Shown here: positions 44,686 to 57,427 of the stretch, in pieces | Numbering within the stretch: position 1 is the stretch's first letter | Layout: each line of letters begins with the position of its first letter | Origin: Phlyctochytrium arcticum | Taxonomy: Eukaryota > Chytridiomycota > Chytridiomycetes > Chytridiales > Chytridiaceae | Direction: 5' to 3' | NCBI GenBank assembly: GCA_025602905.1 | Contig: JAHLKI010000001.1 | Location: forward strand, 2,542,001 to 2,606,000 | Length of the DNA stretch: 64,000 nt | Notes under the pieces: generated by a model | The model's database searches: none | Told to the model about the DNA's origin: nothing | Seen by the model: only the letters and a program-made list of their open reading frames with translations | Program-made: the position numbers and the translations under genes

Positions 44686-45530
44686 TTATGCACCTAGGCA
44701 GCAGGTAAAAGTGAAAGAATACGTACGGAATTGATTGTTGGTGTTGTCAAGGCGAAGACTCGCCCAAGCGGAGGAATCTTTTCCGCCGCAGGCCACGGCT
44801 GTGTCGAATGCCTATTGAAGGGATGAGAAACGTCAATTTTTGAATGAAAATCACGGGTAGCAGGAAATACATACGTCTGCATAGTTTTCACCGCTGAGGA
44901 CGGCTCCCTTCAAGCCAACACTCTTGCACACTCCGTCAACGTCGCTGGGAACATAATTGACGCGATCTTTGCTGTAAACCCACTGTAAAGGATTGAACAA
45001 GTTAGTGACGGGGTGAACCCAAAAGCGTAGACATCTTAACGTACCTGAATGTTGGAAGACTCTCCGTGGCAAACACTCTTTCCGTTAACGTCGCGAATGG
45101 TCGGGGCGTCACCTTCTCGCTTCTTCTTGTAACCCAGCCTTTTGCAGGCCTCCAAGACTCCTCGTCCGCGACCCCATGGGCACATGCCGGAAATGCCATT
45201 AAAGTAAGTAACGGCAGCAGTTTGGGTGAGTTCAACTTGACGGCGCTCACGCTGAGCAACATCGCCACCCCTGTTGTATGCCTGGCTGGCCAGGAACGCT
45301 ATATATTGGAATCAGCCCCAGACGTTTTGGAGGTACGCTCGGTACGTTGACTTACTGCATCCCGCCCCAATCGCTCCGGCTGCCAACATTCGGCCGATTT
45401 GAGACTTTCCATTCACTTTAGGCGCCCCACGGGTGGAATAGACATTGTCATCGTCGTTTCCTCGTACAGCATCACTGTCATCAAATTGATCGCGTTGCGC
45501 TCGGCGAGTGGCATTTGGTCGGGCGGACAT
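44686..45530 (-). CDS. Unrecognised Cys-containing, possibly membrane-anchored protein (5 exons)
   Basis: No family recognised. Exons 45356-45530 and 45045-45298, then two exons in about 44883-44983 and 44729-44813, and a terminal exon ending at 44686, join to about 212 residues. The first 45 residues are charged and polar (MSARPNATRRAQRDQFDDSD). One hydrophobic stretch follows (IGRMLAAGAIGAGCTFLASQ). The rest is hydrophilic with conserved-looking cysteines in GISGMCPWGRGRGVLEACKR, GKSVCHGESSNIQ, DGVCKSVGLKG and AVACGGKDSSAW. This suggests a type II membrane protein with an extracytosolic disulfide-bonded domain. Frames stay open and phases agree across the first four exons; the last (Arg-Ala-stop) is weak. 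Confidence 0.55.
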
Positions 45531-45596
45531 GTTTGGAAAGGCAGGCCAAGTTAAAAAAAAATAGATTGCTGGTAGTTTGTCGATAGTGCGGCGCTG

Positions 45597-45803
45597 TCAG
45601 AGACAGTCTAGTCTTTTATACTCTCTAGAATCTGACCCTGATTCAAGATTGCCGGTAAAGTTTTGATCGGCGCTTACACGGTAAGGCTCGATCATGTACG
45701 GCGCCACACAGTCGAATTGACCATCAGATATTGTCTTACATGGCTCAGCACCGTCGTGGAAAGGGTACATCCAGGGTGGTTGAGGTATGTACTGTGGTGG
45801 CAA
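45597..45803 (-). CDS. Possible small protein of 68 residues
   Basis: The open frame MPPQYIPQPPWMYPFHDGAE... has a protein-like, Pro/Tyr-rich composition with three cysteines. No homology is recognised. It lies just upstream of the previous gene on the same strand and may be a separate small gene, a leader-located frame or chance. A splice-acceptor-like CACCACAG adjoins the start, so it could also be an exon. Confidence 0.25.
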   Translation of the reverse strand: MPPQYIPQPPWMYPFHDGAEPCKTISDGQFDCVAPYMIEPYRVSADQNFTGNLESGSDSREYKRLDCL

Positions 45804-45986
45804 AAAACAAGGTTAAGCTAGTTAGGTGACATCCCAGGTTACGGTTCCGATGAGCGGTCTCCCTCAGGTCTCTCATGTCAGATCTTAACAGGTCAAGGAA
45901 AGAAGAAATATATGTAAATGTGTGATATACAGTGCCTACGTATAGGGAAAAAAAAGTCCAAACTGTCCAAACTATCCAAACTATGA

Positions 45987-48900
45987 TTACTCAATTTTCG
46001 CGACGAGGTCCCCAGGGTTAAGTGCTTCATTCTGTCCCACGCAAACTTCGACCACTTTGCCAGCCTTGGGGGCGGTAATGACAGTCTCCATTTCTGTAAA
46101 TAATGCAGAGTCAGTGGGGGGCAAGTCAAATAACACACATAAAAGACACTTACTCATGGCACTCATGACAACTACCGGGTCACCTTGCTTGATCTCATCG
46201 CCAACTTTTGCGCGAACTTCGACTACGACACCACTCATGGGTGCTCCGATTTCGCCCTTTTGCTTAGGATCCGCCTTGGGACGCACGTTCTTGAGACGGG
46301 CCGCACCACCGGCAGACTCTTGACCCACTTGTTCGTCAGTCACAGCAATGACCCGCGCTTCCCCGTTCAGTAAAAAGTAAATGTCTCGCTTGCCAGTAGC
46401 CTCGTTTAATGAACCGATAGCCATAAGTTTGATGTACAAAGTTTTTCCTTGCTCCATGTGAAATGTAAACTCTTCACCCACTTTCAGGGGTCGCAGGAAA
46501 TAAAGAGTTGGAAGCGTGGAAAGGTCCCCGTACTGGTCACGTACAGCACGGAACTCTTCGTATACTTTGGGGTACAATGCGGAACTGATAACGTCTTCAT
46601 CACGAAGCTTGCCATCCGAGAACTTTTCCTCCAAGTCGCGTTTAAGCTCCACAAAGTCCAATGGCGGCATCTTTGCACCGGGACGTCCTTCAATCCGCGT
46701 GAGTCGCCTACTCTCCAAAATCCTGGTGCGGAGCGGCTCAGGGAAGCCTCCAGGGGGAATACCGAGATATCCTTGGAAGTACTCCAACACACTTTGTGGG
46801 AAGGACAGACTGTCAGCTCTGTCATGGACATCGCTTTCTGTCAATTTTTGCGATACCATAAATTGGGCCAAATCTCCCACGACTTTAGAAGATGGGGTGA
46901 CTTTGACAATGTCTCCACAAATGCGATTGGCCGCGGCGTATGCTGTTTTGATCTCATTCCAAGACTCGCCAAGACCAAGCTGCTGGCTTTGGAACAGTAG
47001 GTTGGTGTATTGACCACCGGGCATCTCGTGGATATAAACACCAGCATCTCCGCTTTTCAGGCCTGGATCAAAGCAAGAGTATAATAGTCGAATCTGCTCC
47101 CAGTAGCCGTTCAGGGCTTGGGTATCTTTGAGCGAAATACCAGTGTCAAGCTCAGATCCCTCCAACGCTCCAATGATGGCTCCCATGGATGGTTGAGAGG
47201 TCAAACCAGACATACTGTCAATGGCAACATCGACGACATCAGCACCCGCCTCATAGGCTGCAAGCATGGATGCCACTCCTGTTCCAGCCGTGTCATGGGT
47301 ATGGACATGAATGACAAGATTGGGGTGACGCTCTCGAATGGCCGAAATGAGCATCTTTGCCGCCCGCGGTTTTAACAATCCAGCCATGTCTTTGATACCG
47401 AGAATATGGATCCCATCCTTGACGAGACGATCAACCAAGTTAAGGTAGTAGTTCAAGTCGTATTTCTTGCGCGAAGGGTCAGATACATCACCAGTGTAGC
47501 TGATGGCACCTTCGGCAACACCCCCAGCCTTGATAACGGCATCGATTCCGAGTTTCAAGTTTTCTTCATAATTGAGCGAATCGAAAACTCGGAAGATATC
47601 TACTCCGTGAGCACGAGCTTTTTTGCAAAACTCGTAAATGAGATTGTCTGGGTAAGATGTGTAGCCAACCGCGTTTGCTCCGCGAAGAAGCATGCTGAAT
47701 GGAATGTTGGGAACCAAGGCACGCAAAGTCAAAAGGCGGTCCCAAGGATCTTCCCATAGAAAGCGCATGGCCACGTCGAATGTGGCGCCGCCCCAACATT
47801 CTAGTGCAAATGCGTTCTGCAATGCATGTGAAGTGATCGTAGCAACGCGGGCCATATCGATCGTACGGACGCGGGTAGCTAGCAAACTTTGATGGGCATC
47901 ACGCCAGGTGGTATCCATCAGTAAAGCGCCCTTGTGTGCACGTACAGCCTCGCAGAATCCCTTCGGTCCCTTTTCCAATAGAATGTTGCGCCAACCGGTC
48001 ACGGCCGGTTTTGCAGTAATTTCGCGTGATAAGGAAGGTAAGGCTGGTACCACCACCGGTGCATCAAGTTTGGGATATCCAGATTGACCTTTGACCCGAC
48101 TGCCATTGACGACCAAATCTCCAAGGTATGTCAACAACTTTTGTCCCCGATTCCTATTGAGAGTTCGCTGCAAAAGTTCCGGAGTGTCGTCAATAAAAGT
48201 GGTCCAGATACGGCCACCCGTAATGAAAGTGGGGTGGGTAAGTAGGTTGAGCAGAAATGGAATGTTTGTTTTTAGTCCACGAACTCGAAACTCGACCAGG
48301 GCACGAAGGGTCTTGCGGCGGGCGGCGTCAAAATCGCGACCAGTGCAAGTACACTTGACCAGCAAAGAATCGTAATGGGGCGTAATGACTGCTCCAGAGT
48401 AACCTGGGCCACCATCCAGTCGCACACCGTTTCCAGACGATGAGCGATAGACTTCGATTCTGCCCGTGTCTGGCTGAAAGTTGCGAGCGGGATCTTCCGT
48501 TGTCACTCGGCACTGAATAGCAACACCACGCGTCTGAATAGAATCTTGCGTCAAGCCCAGATCTTTGAGCGATGCTCCAAGCGCGATCCGGATTTGCGCA
48601 GCCACCAGATCCACACCAGTGATTTCTTCCGTCACAGTATGTTCCACCTGAATTCGGGGGTTGATTTCAATAAAGTAATGACGGTTTTGTTGATCCACGA
48701 GAAATTCGGCGGTTCCAGCATTGCGATACTTTACAGCTTTGGCAAGCTTGACAGCGTCATTTAGGATCCTTTGGCGTACTTCGTCGGGAAGGTTCAGTGC
48801 CGGTCCCATCTCAACCACCTTTTGGTGCCGTCTTTGCACAGAGCAGTCGCGTTCAAAGAGATGTACAACGTTGCCTTGTCCATCGGCAAGCAGCTGAACC

Positions 48901-49737
48901 TCAATATGTCGAGGGCGATCTACGAATCTCTCAATGAAAACGGTGGGATCACCGAAAGCGGCTAAAGCCTCTGAACGGGCACGCTCGAAAAGAGAGGCAA
49001 AGGACTGTTCATCACGCACAACGCGCATGCCTCTGCCACCACCTCCCATAGCTGCTTTAATGATGACTGGGAAACCATGTTCTTTGACAAACGCCGTGGC
49101 TTCTTCCACCGTCGCAATTGGCCCGTCCGTACCAGGAACCACGGGGACTCCAGCTCGGATTGCTATGGGAAAAAGGCTGTCTGAGCAAGAATCACGAGAA
49201 CAAAGTCATTTCGGTAGACATACCTAATTCACGCGCCTTGGTCTTGTCTCCGCAGTTGGCGATGACATCGGGTTCTGGACCGACAAAGGCAATGCCCGCC
49301 TGCTCGACCTTGCGGGCGAATTCGGGGTTCTCCGAGAGAAATCCATAGCCAGGATGAATGACCATGACCCGCTTCTCCTTGGCAATCCTGACAATTTCGT
49401 CCATGGCTAGGTATGCTCCGACCGGAGTATACTGGCTTGGCTCTCCAATCTGGTACGACTCATCGGCCTTGTACCGGTGCATGCTGAGTCTGTCTTCATG
49501 TGAATAGATTGAGACGGCGCGCAGACCCAGTTCATGGGCAGCGCGAATGACTCTAATGGCGATTTCTCCGCGATTCGCCACGAGTAGAGGACCAGGTTGT
49601 CCGAGTGTCATGGCCTCGATTCCGGGGCCTCCAAAGATGTTGGTAAGACTTTGGCTATAGTCGGCCGAATACGCAAAGTCGGCGTCCAACGTGCCCATAG
49701 GTAGTTTACCCAGGTCCGGCGCTCGAGGCCGTTGCAT
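45987..49737 (-). CDS. PYC1: Pyruvate carboxylase (3 exons)
   Basis: Biotin enzyme making oxaloacetate from pyruvate, bicarbonate and ATP. Exons 49224-49737, 46154-49162 and 45987-46093 give 1,209 residues, full length. Biotin carboxylase part: LLVANRGEIAIRVIRAAHEL, HPGYGFLSENPEFA, ATP-grasp loop AAMGGGGRGMRVV, ERDCSVQRRHQKVVE and EINPRIQVEHTVTE. Carboxyltransferase part: LMDTTWRDAHQSLLATRVR and HVHTHDTAGTGVAS. The biotin carrier ends with SAMKMETVITAPKAGKV; the biotinyl lysine codon is completed across a 60-bp intron (46094-46153). No mitochondrial presequence is evident, in line with the cytosolic fungal enzymes. Codon use is highly biased, as for an abundant protein. Confidence 0.96.
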
Positions 49738-49922
49738 GTTTTGAGAATTTTACAGCAGGAAGCTGGAAGGAAAAGCTTGCAGCAAAGAAGGAGAGTTTGT
49801 ATGGGTGATGCTGCTTTTGAATTGACGGCCAAGGGATTTCTTGAAGTGACGGCTGATTTGATTGACGGCGTGTCGATCGGGAAGATGCGGCGCTTGTATT
49901 TCGTGACCGGGAAAAGCCGGAG

Positions 49923-50897
49923 ATGACGCATGCATCCAGATCCTCCGTCGAGTTTCGTCCCAGTCTCATCTCAGAACCTCATACTACCACATCTCCCAGT
50001 CCCGCCAGGCCACGACAACCCAAGAAACGCTGCGAACACGGGCGACAACTTTATTCTTGTCGTGAGTGTGGTGGCAACACAGATGTTTTCTCGGCGCCCA
50101 ATAGCGAGATGAAGCTTTTTTCGGAAAATCTCCTGTTGTCTTTGATCAACAACAACGGTCCGTGTTGGAAATGAGCAAGAAAGTAGGGAATCTGCGAATA
50201 CGGAGGGCTACTACGCCGACGGTGTCATGTTGTGGTGGATCTGCTCTTTGCAAACACGGGCGACGTGGTTATTCGTGTCGTGAATGCGGTGGCAAGGGAG
50301 TCTGCGAACATGGCCTCGTGCGGATGGGATGTGGGATCTGTAGCCGTTGTCAGGAAGAAAGCCGATGGCGAACGACGACTTTGTGCGGACTGCAATCCCA
50401 ACTCCCGACGCCGAGGCCTCCACGACGCGTCGCGGCCCGAGATGAAGGTCAACACATACCTGGCCAATTGCTTTCCCTCAACATACCCCATTGGCACCTA
50501 CGCGCCTTTCAGATTATGCGGGGACCTCAAACGCCCCAACACTGTCATCACCATCGGGGATATGATGGTCTTTGTCGAGATCGAGGAGCACCACGAATGG
50601 TATGAGCTGACCTGCGAGTGGTCCAAAATTCAGGGCCATGGCCAATCGGCTCTCCAAACCGATACAGTAGTGTCCGCCGTGTCTGCTGCCTGCGCCTGAA
50701 CTCGTCAGCTTGGAAAAAGTGGATGGCGTCACCCTACGGTTCCTTTTGACCAAGCGAATGGAGCTGCTCGGAGATACCATCGCGCATCAGGCCAAGACGC
50801 AAACCGCTACTTTCGAGGTCTTCCACCTCTTCTACCCGAGCAAGACGATTGAGGACAAGTTCCTTATCCGATCGCACAGGGATGGTTCCGCTACTTG
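49923..50897 (+). pseudogene. Relic of a CEHGR-repeat / nuclease-like gene
   Basis: Three frames must be combined. Frame pieces from 49923 and 50162 carry Cys/His repeats: KKRCEHGRQLYSCRECGG, ALCKHGRRGYSCRECGG and GVCEHGLVRMGC. From about 50350 a second frame gives ERRLCADCNPN, then YAPFRLCGDLKRPNTVITIG and VFVEIEEHHEWYELTCEW. From about 50690 a third frame holds VDGVTLRFLLTKR and FEVFHLFYPSK. As I recall the family, algal and giant-virus proteins pair CEHGR repeats with a RPD...VEVDENQH...CE domain thought to be nuclease-like; here RPD is RPN and DENQH is EEHHE. No good splice sites explain the frame changes, so decay by at least two frameshifts is the best reading; unusual introns or sequence errors remain possible. 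Confidence 0.6.
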
Positions 50898-51552
50898 ACG
50901 GCCAGAGAAGCTTGGTGAAGAACAACTTTTTCGCCGCCGTCTCATTCGTTCCTAACATTATCCACAACACCTATTATCTCACTCTTAATCCCTTAATTTA
51001 CCAAATCACTCTATCGATAGTTACATATTCCAAATCTATCCCACTCTCTCTCTCTCTCTCTCGATTATTCCACATCTTTTAAAAATACATTTTGCTTTCT
51101 CCAGTCTCATTCCAGATACCGCTTCAATTCAACCTCTTTCATCGTCTAATACACGGTTGGGATTTCTGGCAATACGCCCCCGTGAAGCTTATTGGAAAAA
51201 GCCATGTTCATCATAACCTTTTCCGCCTTGGTAGCGAGTCGTTTTAAGTCAGTTTTGACAGAGTACTTCACGAAAAACTCCAGTAGTAGAAGTTGGCGGT
51301 CCGTGAAAACATACTTGCGGCGAGGTTCAGTGTCATCCATGCTGGACAGTTTCCTAGGAAGATTCTGATGAATGCAGTATTTATCATCAGCAAGATTATA
51401 TCTTTTGCAAAGTATTCATTCGACATAGTACATTTTTCAGCACAGGATAAATAACAATTGATTCTGGGCCATGAGGAAAACATTCTAAGAAACAAACAAG
51501 ACTCTAATATAAACAATTTGGCTGATAGTCCACATCATAACCACTATACATT
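50898..51552. other. Intergenic region between the relic and the septin-like gene
   Basis: 655 bp with a (CT)n tract at about 51043-51062 and AT-rich flanks. One minus-strand frame (51146-51340, 64 codons, beginning MDDTEPRRKYVFTDRQLLLL) has a faint look of the first two helices of a homeodomain but lacks the WFxN recognition helix. No gene is claimed. Confidence 0.4.
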
Positions 51553-52767
51553 CTATACACCCCCAGACTGTAACTTGACTGATCGCAGCTCATCCGCAAT
51601 CTCCTGCTCCATATTCCGCAGCTTAACCGTGTCCATGCTTGTCGTGCTTGGGGCAAAACTATCCCGACGACTCGCTCCTCCTGAAACCACGCTGCTTCCC
51701 AAGACCGAGTTCCGAACCTCTAATAGTTTCTCGGTTCGCCACTGTTCGTAGTAAAGCTCGCGTGTCAGCAATTTGAGTTCGTGGAGATGAGTCGTGAAAA
51801 GCGTTTCCTTGACCCGAACAAAGTCGCAATGTTGAGGGTTTTCCACTTCCACCACTCCCCAGGGATACTGCCGGCCCAACACTTTTGGCTCTGGTTCCTC
51901 CTCCACGCGTGGCGCTATCAAATCGTCGTCCCTCCTCACTGGATCCTCCTCCCCTTCCTCCATATTTACAATCGCAAAGGGAAGCATATTCCGAAGCTCC
52001 TCATTGAGCTCAATGGCTTCCTTTTCATATTCGATATCGGGATCCTCCGGGAAAGCAAAGACGGGAATCGCAAATCGCGCCAGGTCCTCCACCACCAAAT
52101 TTCGTAGAGTTCGAAGGTGTCGAACTGTGAGTAGGTCGGCCTTTGCCAGACACACAATAACATTGGCCCTCGAGCACAATTGCTCCAGAGCAAAGCGGTC
52201 AATGGCGGTGATTCCCCGGCAGGCAAAGCAGACTTGGGGATCCAGGAAATACAGGCAAGCATGGATTTGATAGTCGAGGGATTTGGCATTCCGACGGACC
52301 TTGGATTCCTCCAGTAGGGTTGCCTCGAATTGAGCCTCCAAGAACTGAACCAGTGTCGCAATTTGTGGCCGGGCGCTATTGATGTGCTCATCAGACTTTT
52401 CCGGTTGCTGTTCACGATGGATGTTGTGGGGAACGGGAACACCTGTGGTGTCAATCACACGCAAGGCTATCCGCTCAGATGGATTGTCCTCATCAATGCA
52501 GAATTCAATGCGGCCTGTAGACGCGGTCGGGACATGAATGTCATCAGGCGGAAGGATGCTGAGAATGTTGTTTTGGGATGTTGGTATTGGCTGCTCGTTC
52601 ACATCATTAGGACCGTCCGGGACCAGCGCAGAAATGTCCAGAGACTCAAACAAAGTTCGCAAGAAGGCAGACTTTCCGGTAAAGCAGTGTCCCGCAACCA
52701 TGAGGTTGAACTGGTGGACATTCACCCGTCGAGCGCGGGGTCCTCGGGTGGTCTTTGCACTCGTCAT
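51553..52767 (-). CDS. Septin-like GTPase, single exon
   Basis: Septins form GTP-binding filaments at the cortex and division sites. 404 residues, no intron. The P-loop is MVAGHCFTGKSAFLRTLFES, keeping GxxxxGKS but differing from the standard GESGLGKST. Switch II is VIDTTGVPVPHN (usually DTPG). G4 is VIVCLAKADLLT (AKAD). The septin unique element is well conserved: GRQYPWGVVEVENPQHCDFV, then ETLFTTHLHELKLLTRELYY and EQWRTEKL. No long C-terminal coiled coil follows; the tail is short with Ser/Thr and a helical end. This points to a divergent subgroup rather than the core CDC3/10/11/12 sets. Divergent from the kinase gene. Confidence 0.85.
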   Translation of the reverse strand: MTSAKTTRGPRARRVNVHQFNLMVAGHCFTGKSAFLRTLFESLDISALVPDGPNDVNEQPIPTSQNNILSILPPDDIHVPTASTGRIEFCIDEDNPSERIALRVIDTTGVPVPHNIHREQQPEKSDEHINSARPQIATLVQFLEAQFEATLLEESKVRRNAKSLDYQIHACLYFLDPQVCFACRGITAIDRFALEQLCSRANVIVCLAKADLLTVRHLRTLRNLVVEDLARFAIPVFAFPEDPDIEYEKEAIELNEELRNMLPFAIVNMEEGEEDPVRRDDDLIAPRVEEEPEPKVLGRQYPWGVVEVENPQHCDFVRVKETLFTTHLHELKLLTRELYYEQWRTEKLLEVRNSVLGSSVVSGGASRRDSFAPSTTSMDTVKLRNMEQEIADELRSVKLQSGGV

Positions 52768-53223
52768 GGCCGTCGAGGTATATACAGAGAATGGTGGTGT
52801 TCGTTGGTCGCCTACGGTTCAACTGCCCCTCCGTGAACGTCGGGTGTTTCGGTTGGTGGCGGAACAGGGCCAAGATCAGTAGGTCCTTTACTCGCACTTG
52901 AGGTGGGTCAGGAAGGATACACGGTCGATTTCCAAGTCTCTAAGTTCTTTGCTCAACGTCCCTGCGTCTTGCCCGTTAAAACAAATATCGTCTAAAGGTC
53001 ACCAGAAGCTCATGCCTTTGCCTTTTGTTGGTGCTGAGGGAAAAGGCAGCAAGCTCCGCACCGTTTCACACTCCTTTGGTTCCAGCCAAAAGTGTGCCGC
53101 TGGCTTGATGCAATTTCCGCCCGAAACGACGTAAATGAAATTAGCAATTGGACTCCGCACAATTTGGTGCAGGTCCGTTGCAAACATATCCCATTGCATG
53201 CCACTACTCTACATCACAGTAAC
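52768..53223. promoter_or_regulatory. Divergent upstream region of the septin-like and kinase genes
   Basis: 456 bp between two start codons. Open frames crossing it (52898-53134 +, 52999-53199 -) have no recognisable content. The minus-strand one, ending PTKGKGMSFW, has fairly protein-like composition but no supporting signal. No TATA box was seen. Confidence 0.4.
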
Positions 53224-55395
<2,172 letters not shown>

Positions 55396-55527
55396 TGCAA
55401 TTTCTGCTACAACGTTTCCCATTCAATTTTTTTGTTATATGTAACTAAGTTTCTGCCGCATGTCTAGCCAAACTATTTATTCTGCCAGCAAATCTAGATA
55501 CAACTAAAATCTCATCCTGGCTTGTAT

Positions 55528-56667
55528 TCACAGTACCCACGGAATCATTTTTTTCCAATTGGCTGGCAGATCTTTGCTGGGAAACTTTCGACGATACCAT
55601 TGGAGTTGTGCCCCAGCAGAAATCCCTAGGTCGGTTATAATCCATGGTATGATGTACCATGACGATGGCAGGTCCGCCAAACTCCACCCAGTAGGCGTGG
55701 CTAGGATTGCTATACCAATATATACGAGAAGCTCGAAAAAGTAGTGCGGACATGCCACCTTTTTGAACCACCAAGTTATTGGTCCGTCCTGTAGCCCTTT
55801 GGTGTGCGGTAGATAGTAGTTTGGCTTGCCTGCGCCTTTCTCGGCATGTGTTGCCCGAGGCCGCAGATTAGCCAAATGGCAATGGGTTTGATACTGCCGT
55901 ATGGATGCGTACGCAAACAACAGCACCGCAACGATTTGTCGGGGATGAATGCCGCCGTAAAAACTTTCGAACGACACCCCCTGTCGACATGCGCTTGTCC
56001 AGCCATCTACACCAACTGCAAGCGGTGTTACAGCGTAGTAGAGTAAACCCAGAAGATAATGTGCCACGTGCATCCTTGATCCAGACGACCGATGAACGGC
56101 CAAGCACTCATACAGCCTGCGAACTGATTGCAAGAGCATGCAGCTGTGAGCAAGTATGACATCCGTACTTGAGAGAGCTAGAGATGTTTTAAACCTCAAA
56201 GCCGCCGGGCTGTTGGGCATATGGGCGGCAAGAGGCTCCAAAAGTTGTACGGGAAGAAGTTGTCGAACATCAGGATTGTCTGCCATCAGCTGGCGGAGCA
56301 GACTGTACAAGATCACCGACGACCATACCGTCGCGACGATGTAAAAGTGGAGAAACCAAGATTTTGGGACAGTTAGCTTTTGAATGATCAGCGTTATCCT
56401 GCTGCCCTGGTGATGTTGAGCGTTCTCAGATTTTGAAGACGTGGCGGCGGTGAGTGTCTTTCCGTACGGCAGTAAATTGCTCTTGAAGTATGGTACTGCA
56501 ACAATGACAACCGCGACGGTAATTGCCAAGACGTAGAAGCTTCTGCATAGGAGTATGAGTAGTGTTGTCGCTAGATCTGGAGTTGTTGTCGGGAATGCGT
56601 TGGCCATCCTTGTCCTGTATACACTTGAAGATATGTTGATTTGAGAGTTGCTTTCAGCCGATTCCAC
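55528..56667 (-). CDS. DFG10: Polyprenal/polyprenol reductase, SRD5A3/DFG10 type, single exon
   Basis: Member of the steroid 5-alpha-reductase family working in dolichol synthesis for protein N-glycosylation at the ER. 379 residues with at least six hydrophobic spans, for example FYVLAITVAVVIVAVPYF, FYIVATVWSSVILYSL, MHVAHYLLGLLYYAVTPLA and FELLVYIGIAILATPTGW. The C-terminal signature is present: LPHTKGLQDGPITWWFKKVA, CPHYFFELLVYIG, and a WYRRKFPSKDLPANWKKMIP ending of the WY...FP...R/K..iPw type. The start at 56667 is the first in-frame ATG; MANAFPTTTPDLATT 20 codons later also fits. Intronless, convergent with the kinase. Confidence 0.88.
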   Translation of the reverse strand: MESAESNSQINISSSVYRTRMANAFPTTTPDLATTLLILLCRSFYVLAITVAVVIVAVPYFKSNLLPYGKTLTAATSSKSENAQHHQGSRITLIIQKLTVPKSWFLHFYIVATVWSSVILYSLLRQLMADNPDVRQLLPVQLLEPLAAHMPNSPAALRFKTSLALSSTDVILAHSCMLLQSVRRLYECLAVHRSSGSRMHVAHYLLGLLYYAVTPLAVGVDGWTSACRQGVSFESFYGGIHPRQIVAVLLFAYASIRQYQTHCHLANLRPRATHAEKGAGKPNYYLPHTKGLQDGPITWWFKKVACPHYFFELLVYIGIAILATPTGWSLADLPSSWYIIPWIITDLGISAGAQLQWYRRKFPSKDLPANWKKMIPWVL

Positions 56668-57427
56668 GGATTCTCACCAAGTAAGCACTGAGCTCCGTTG
56701 CAAGTTCTCAGGCAAGATCCTTGTCAGATGCGATCTGAGATCGCGTCGCGATCTTCATGACAAAAACGGCTGGACAGAACTTTGGTCAGCGTGGCGAAGC
56801 AACTCCGCTTCGTGTTGTTTCGCACCCTTCCAGCGCAAAAATTCACCGTAAACATAAGATACCCTCATAGACCACTGAATCCAGTTCATCTCAACCACAC
56901 GGCCAAATCCTGAAATAGAATCACATCTCAGCAGTTTGTTTGCAACTTTCGTCATCCCCCCCATACAACCCGTTTTTCCGCTCGGGGATTTTTAGGATTT
57001 GGAGTTAACAATCCGCGGGATTGTGAGGGCCTATCCCTTTTGCCATCCGTGTCATCAATAAGACGCTTGTTTTGTAAAACTATGAGGCTCACGTGTGATA
57101 TTTTTGTTCAAAACTCTGGATTGCTCAAGTTTGGAAACTGGGTGCTGCAAAAGTCTAGCCCGGGGAATTTCCCTTTTTCATTTCGTACCTCAAATTTCAA
57201 ACCCTCATTTTTTCCGGCCCCGTAAATTCTGCCCAATGGATTCCGTATACCAGTAGTTGCTTCCGCGTGACAATCAAAACTTTCTAGATCGAAAGAAAGT
57301 CTCTCGGGCAGTTTAGCAACTATCGGACCATCATCATCAGAACCTGAAGGGAAGACGCTGGCACTGAACGTAACAGCGATTTTCTTCTCTGAGGCTTTAC
57401 CACCTCATACCTTTCTTCCTCCAAGTT
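56668..57427. other. Divergent intergenic region, reductase / Gln-rich gene
   Basis: 760 bp between two start codons with no credible gene. CCGCGGGATTG and several runs of pyrimidines occur. It should contain two promoters; no TATA box was noted. Confidence 0.5.
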
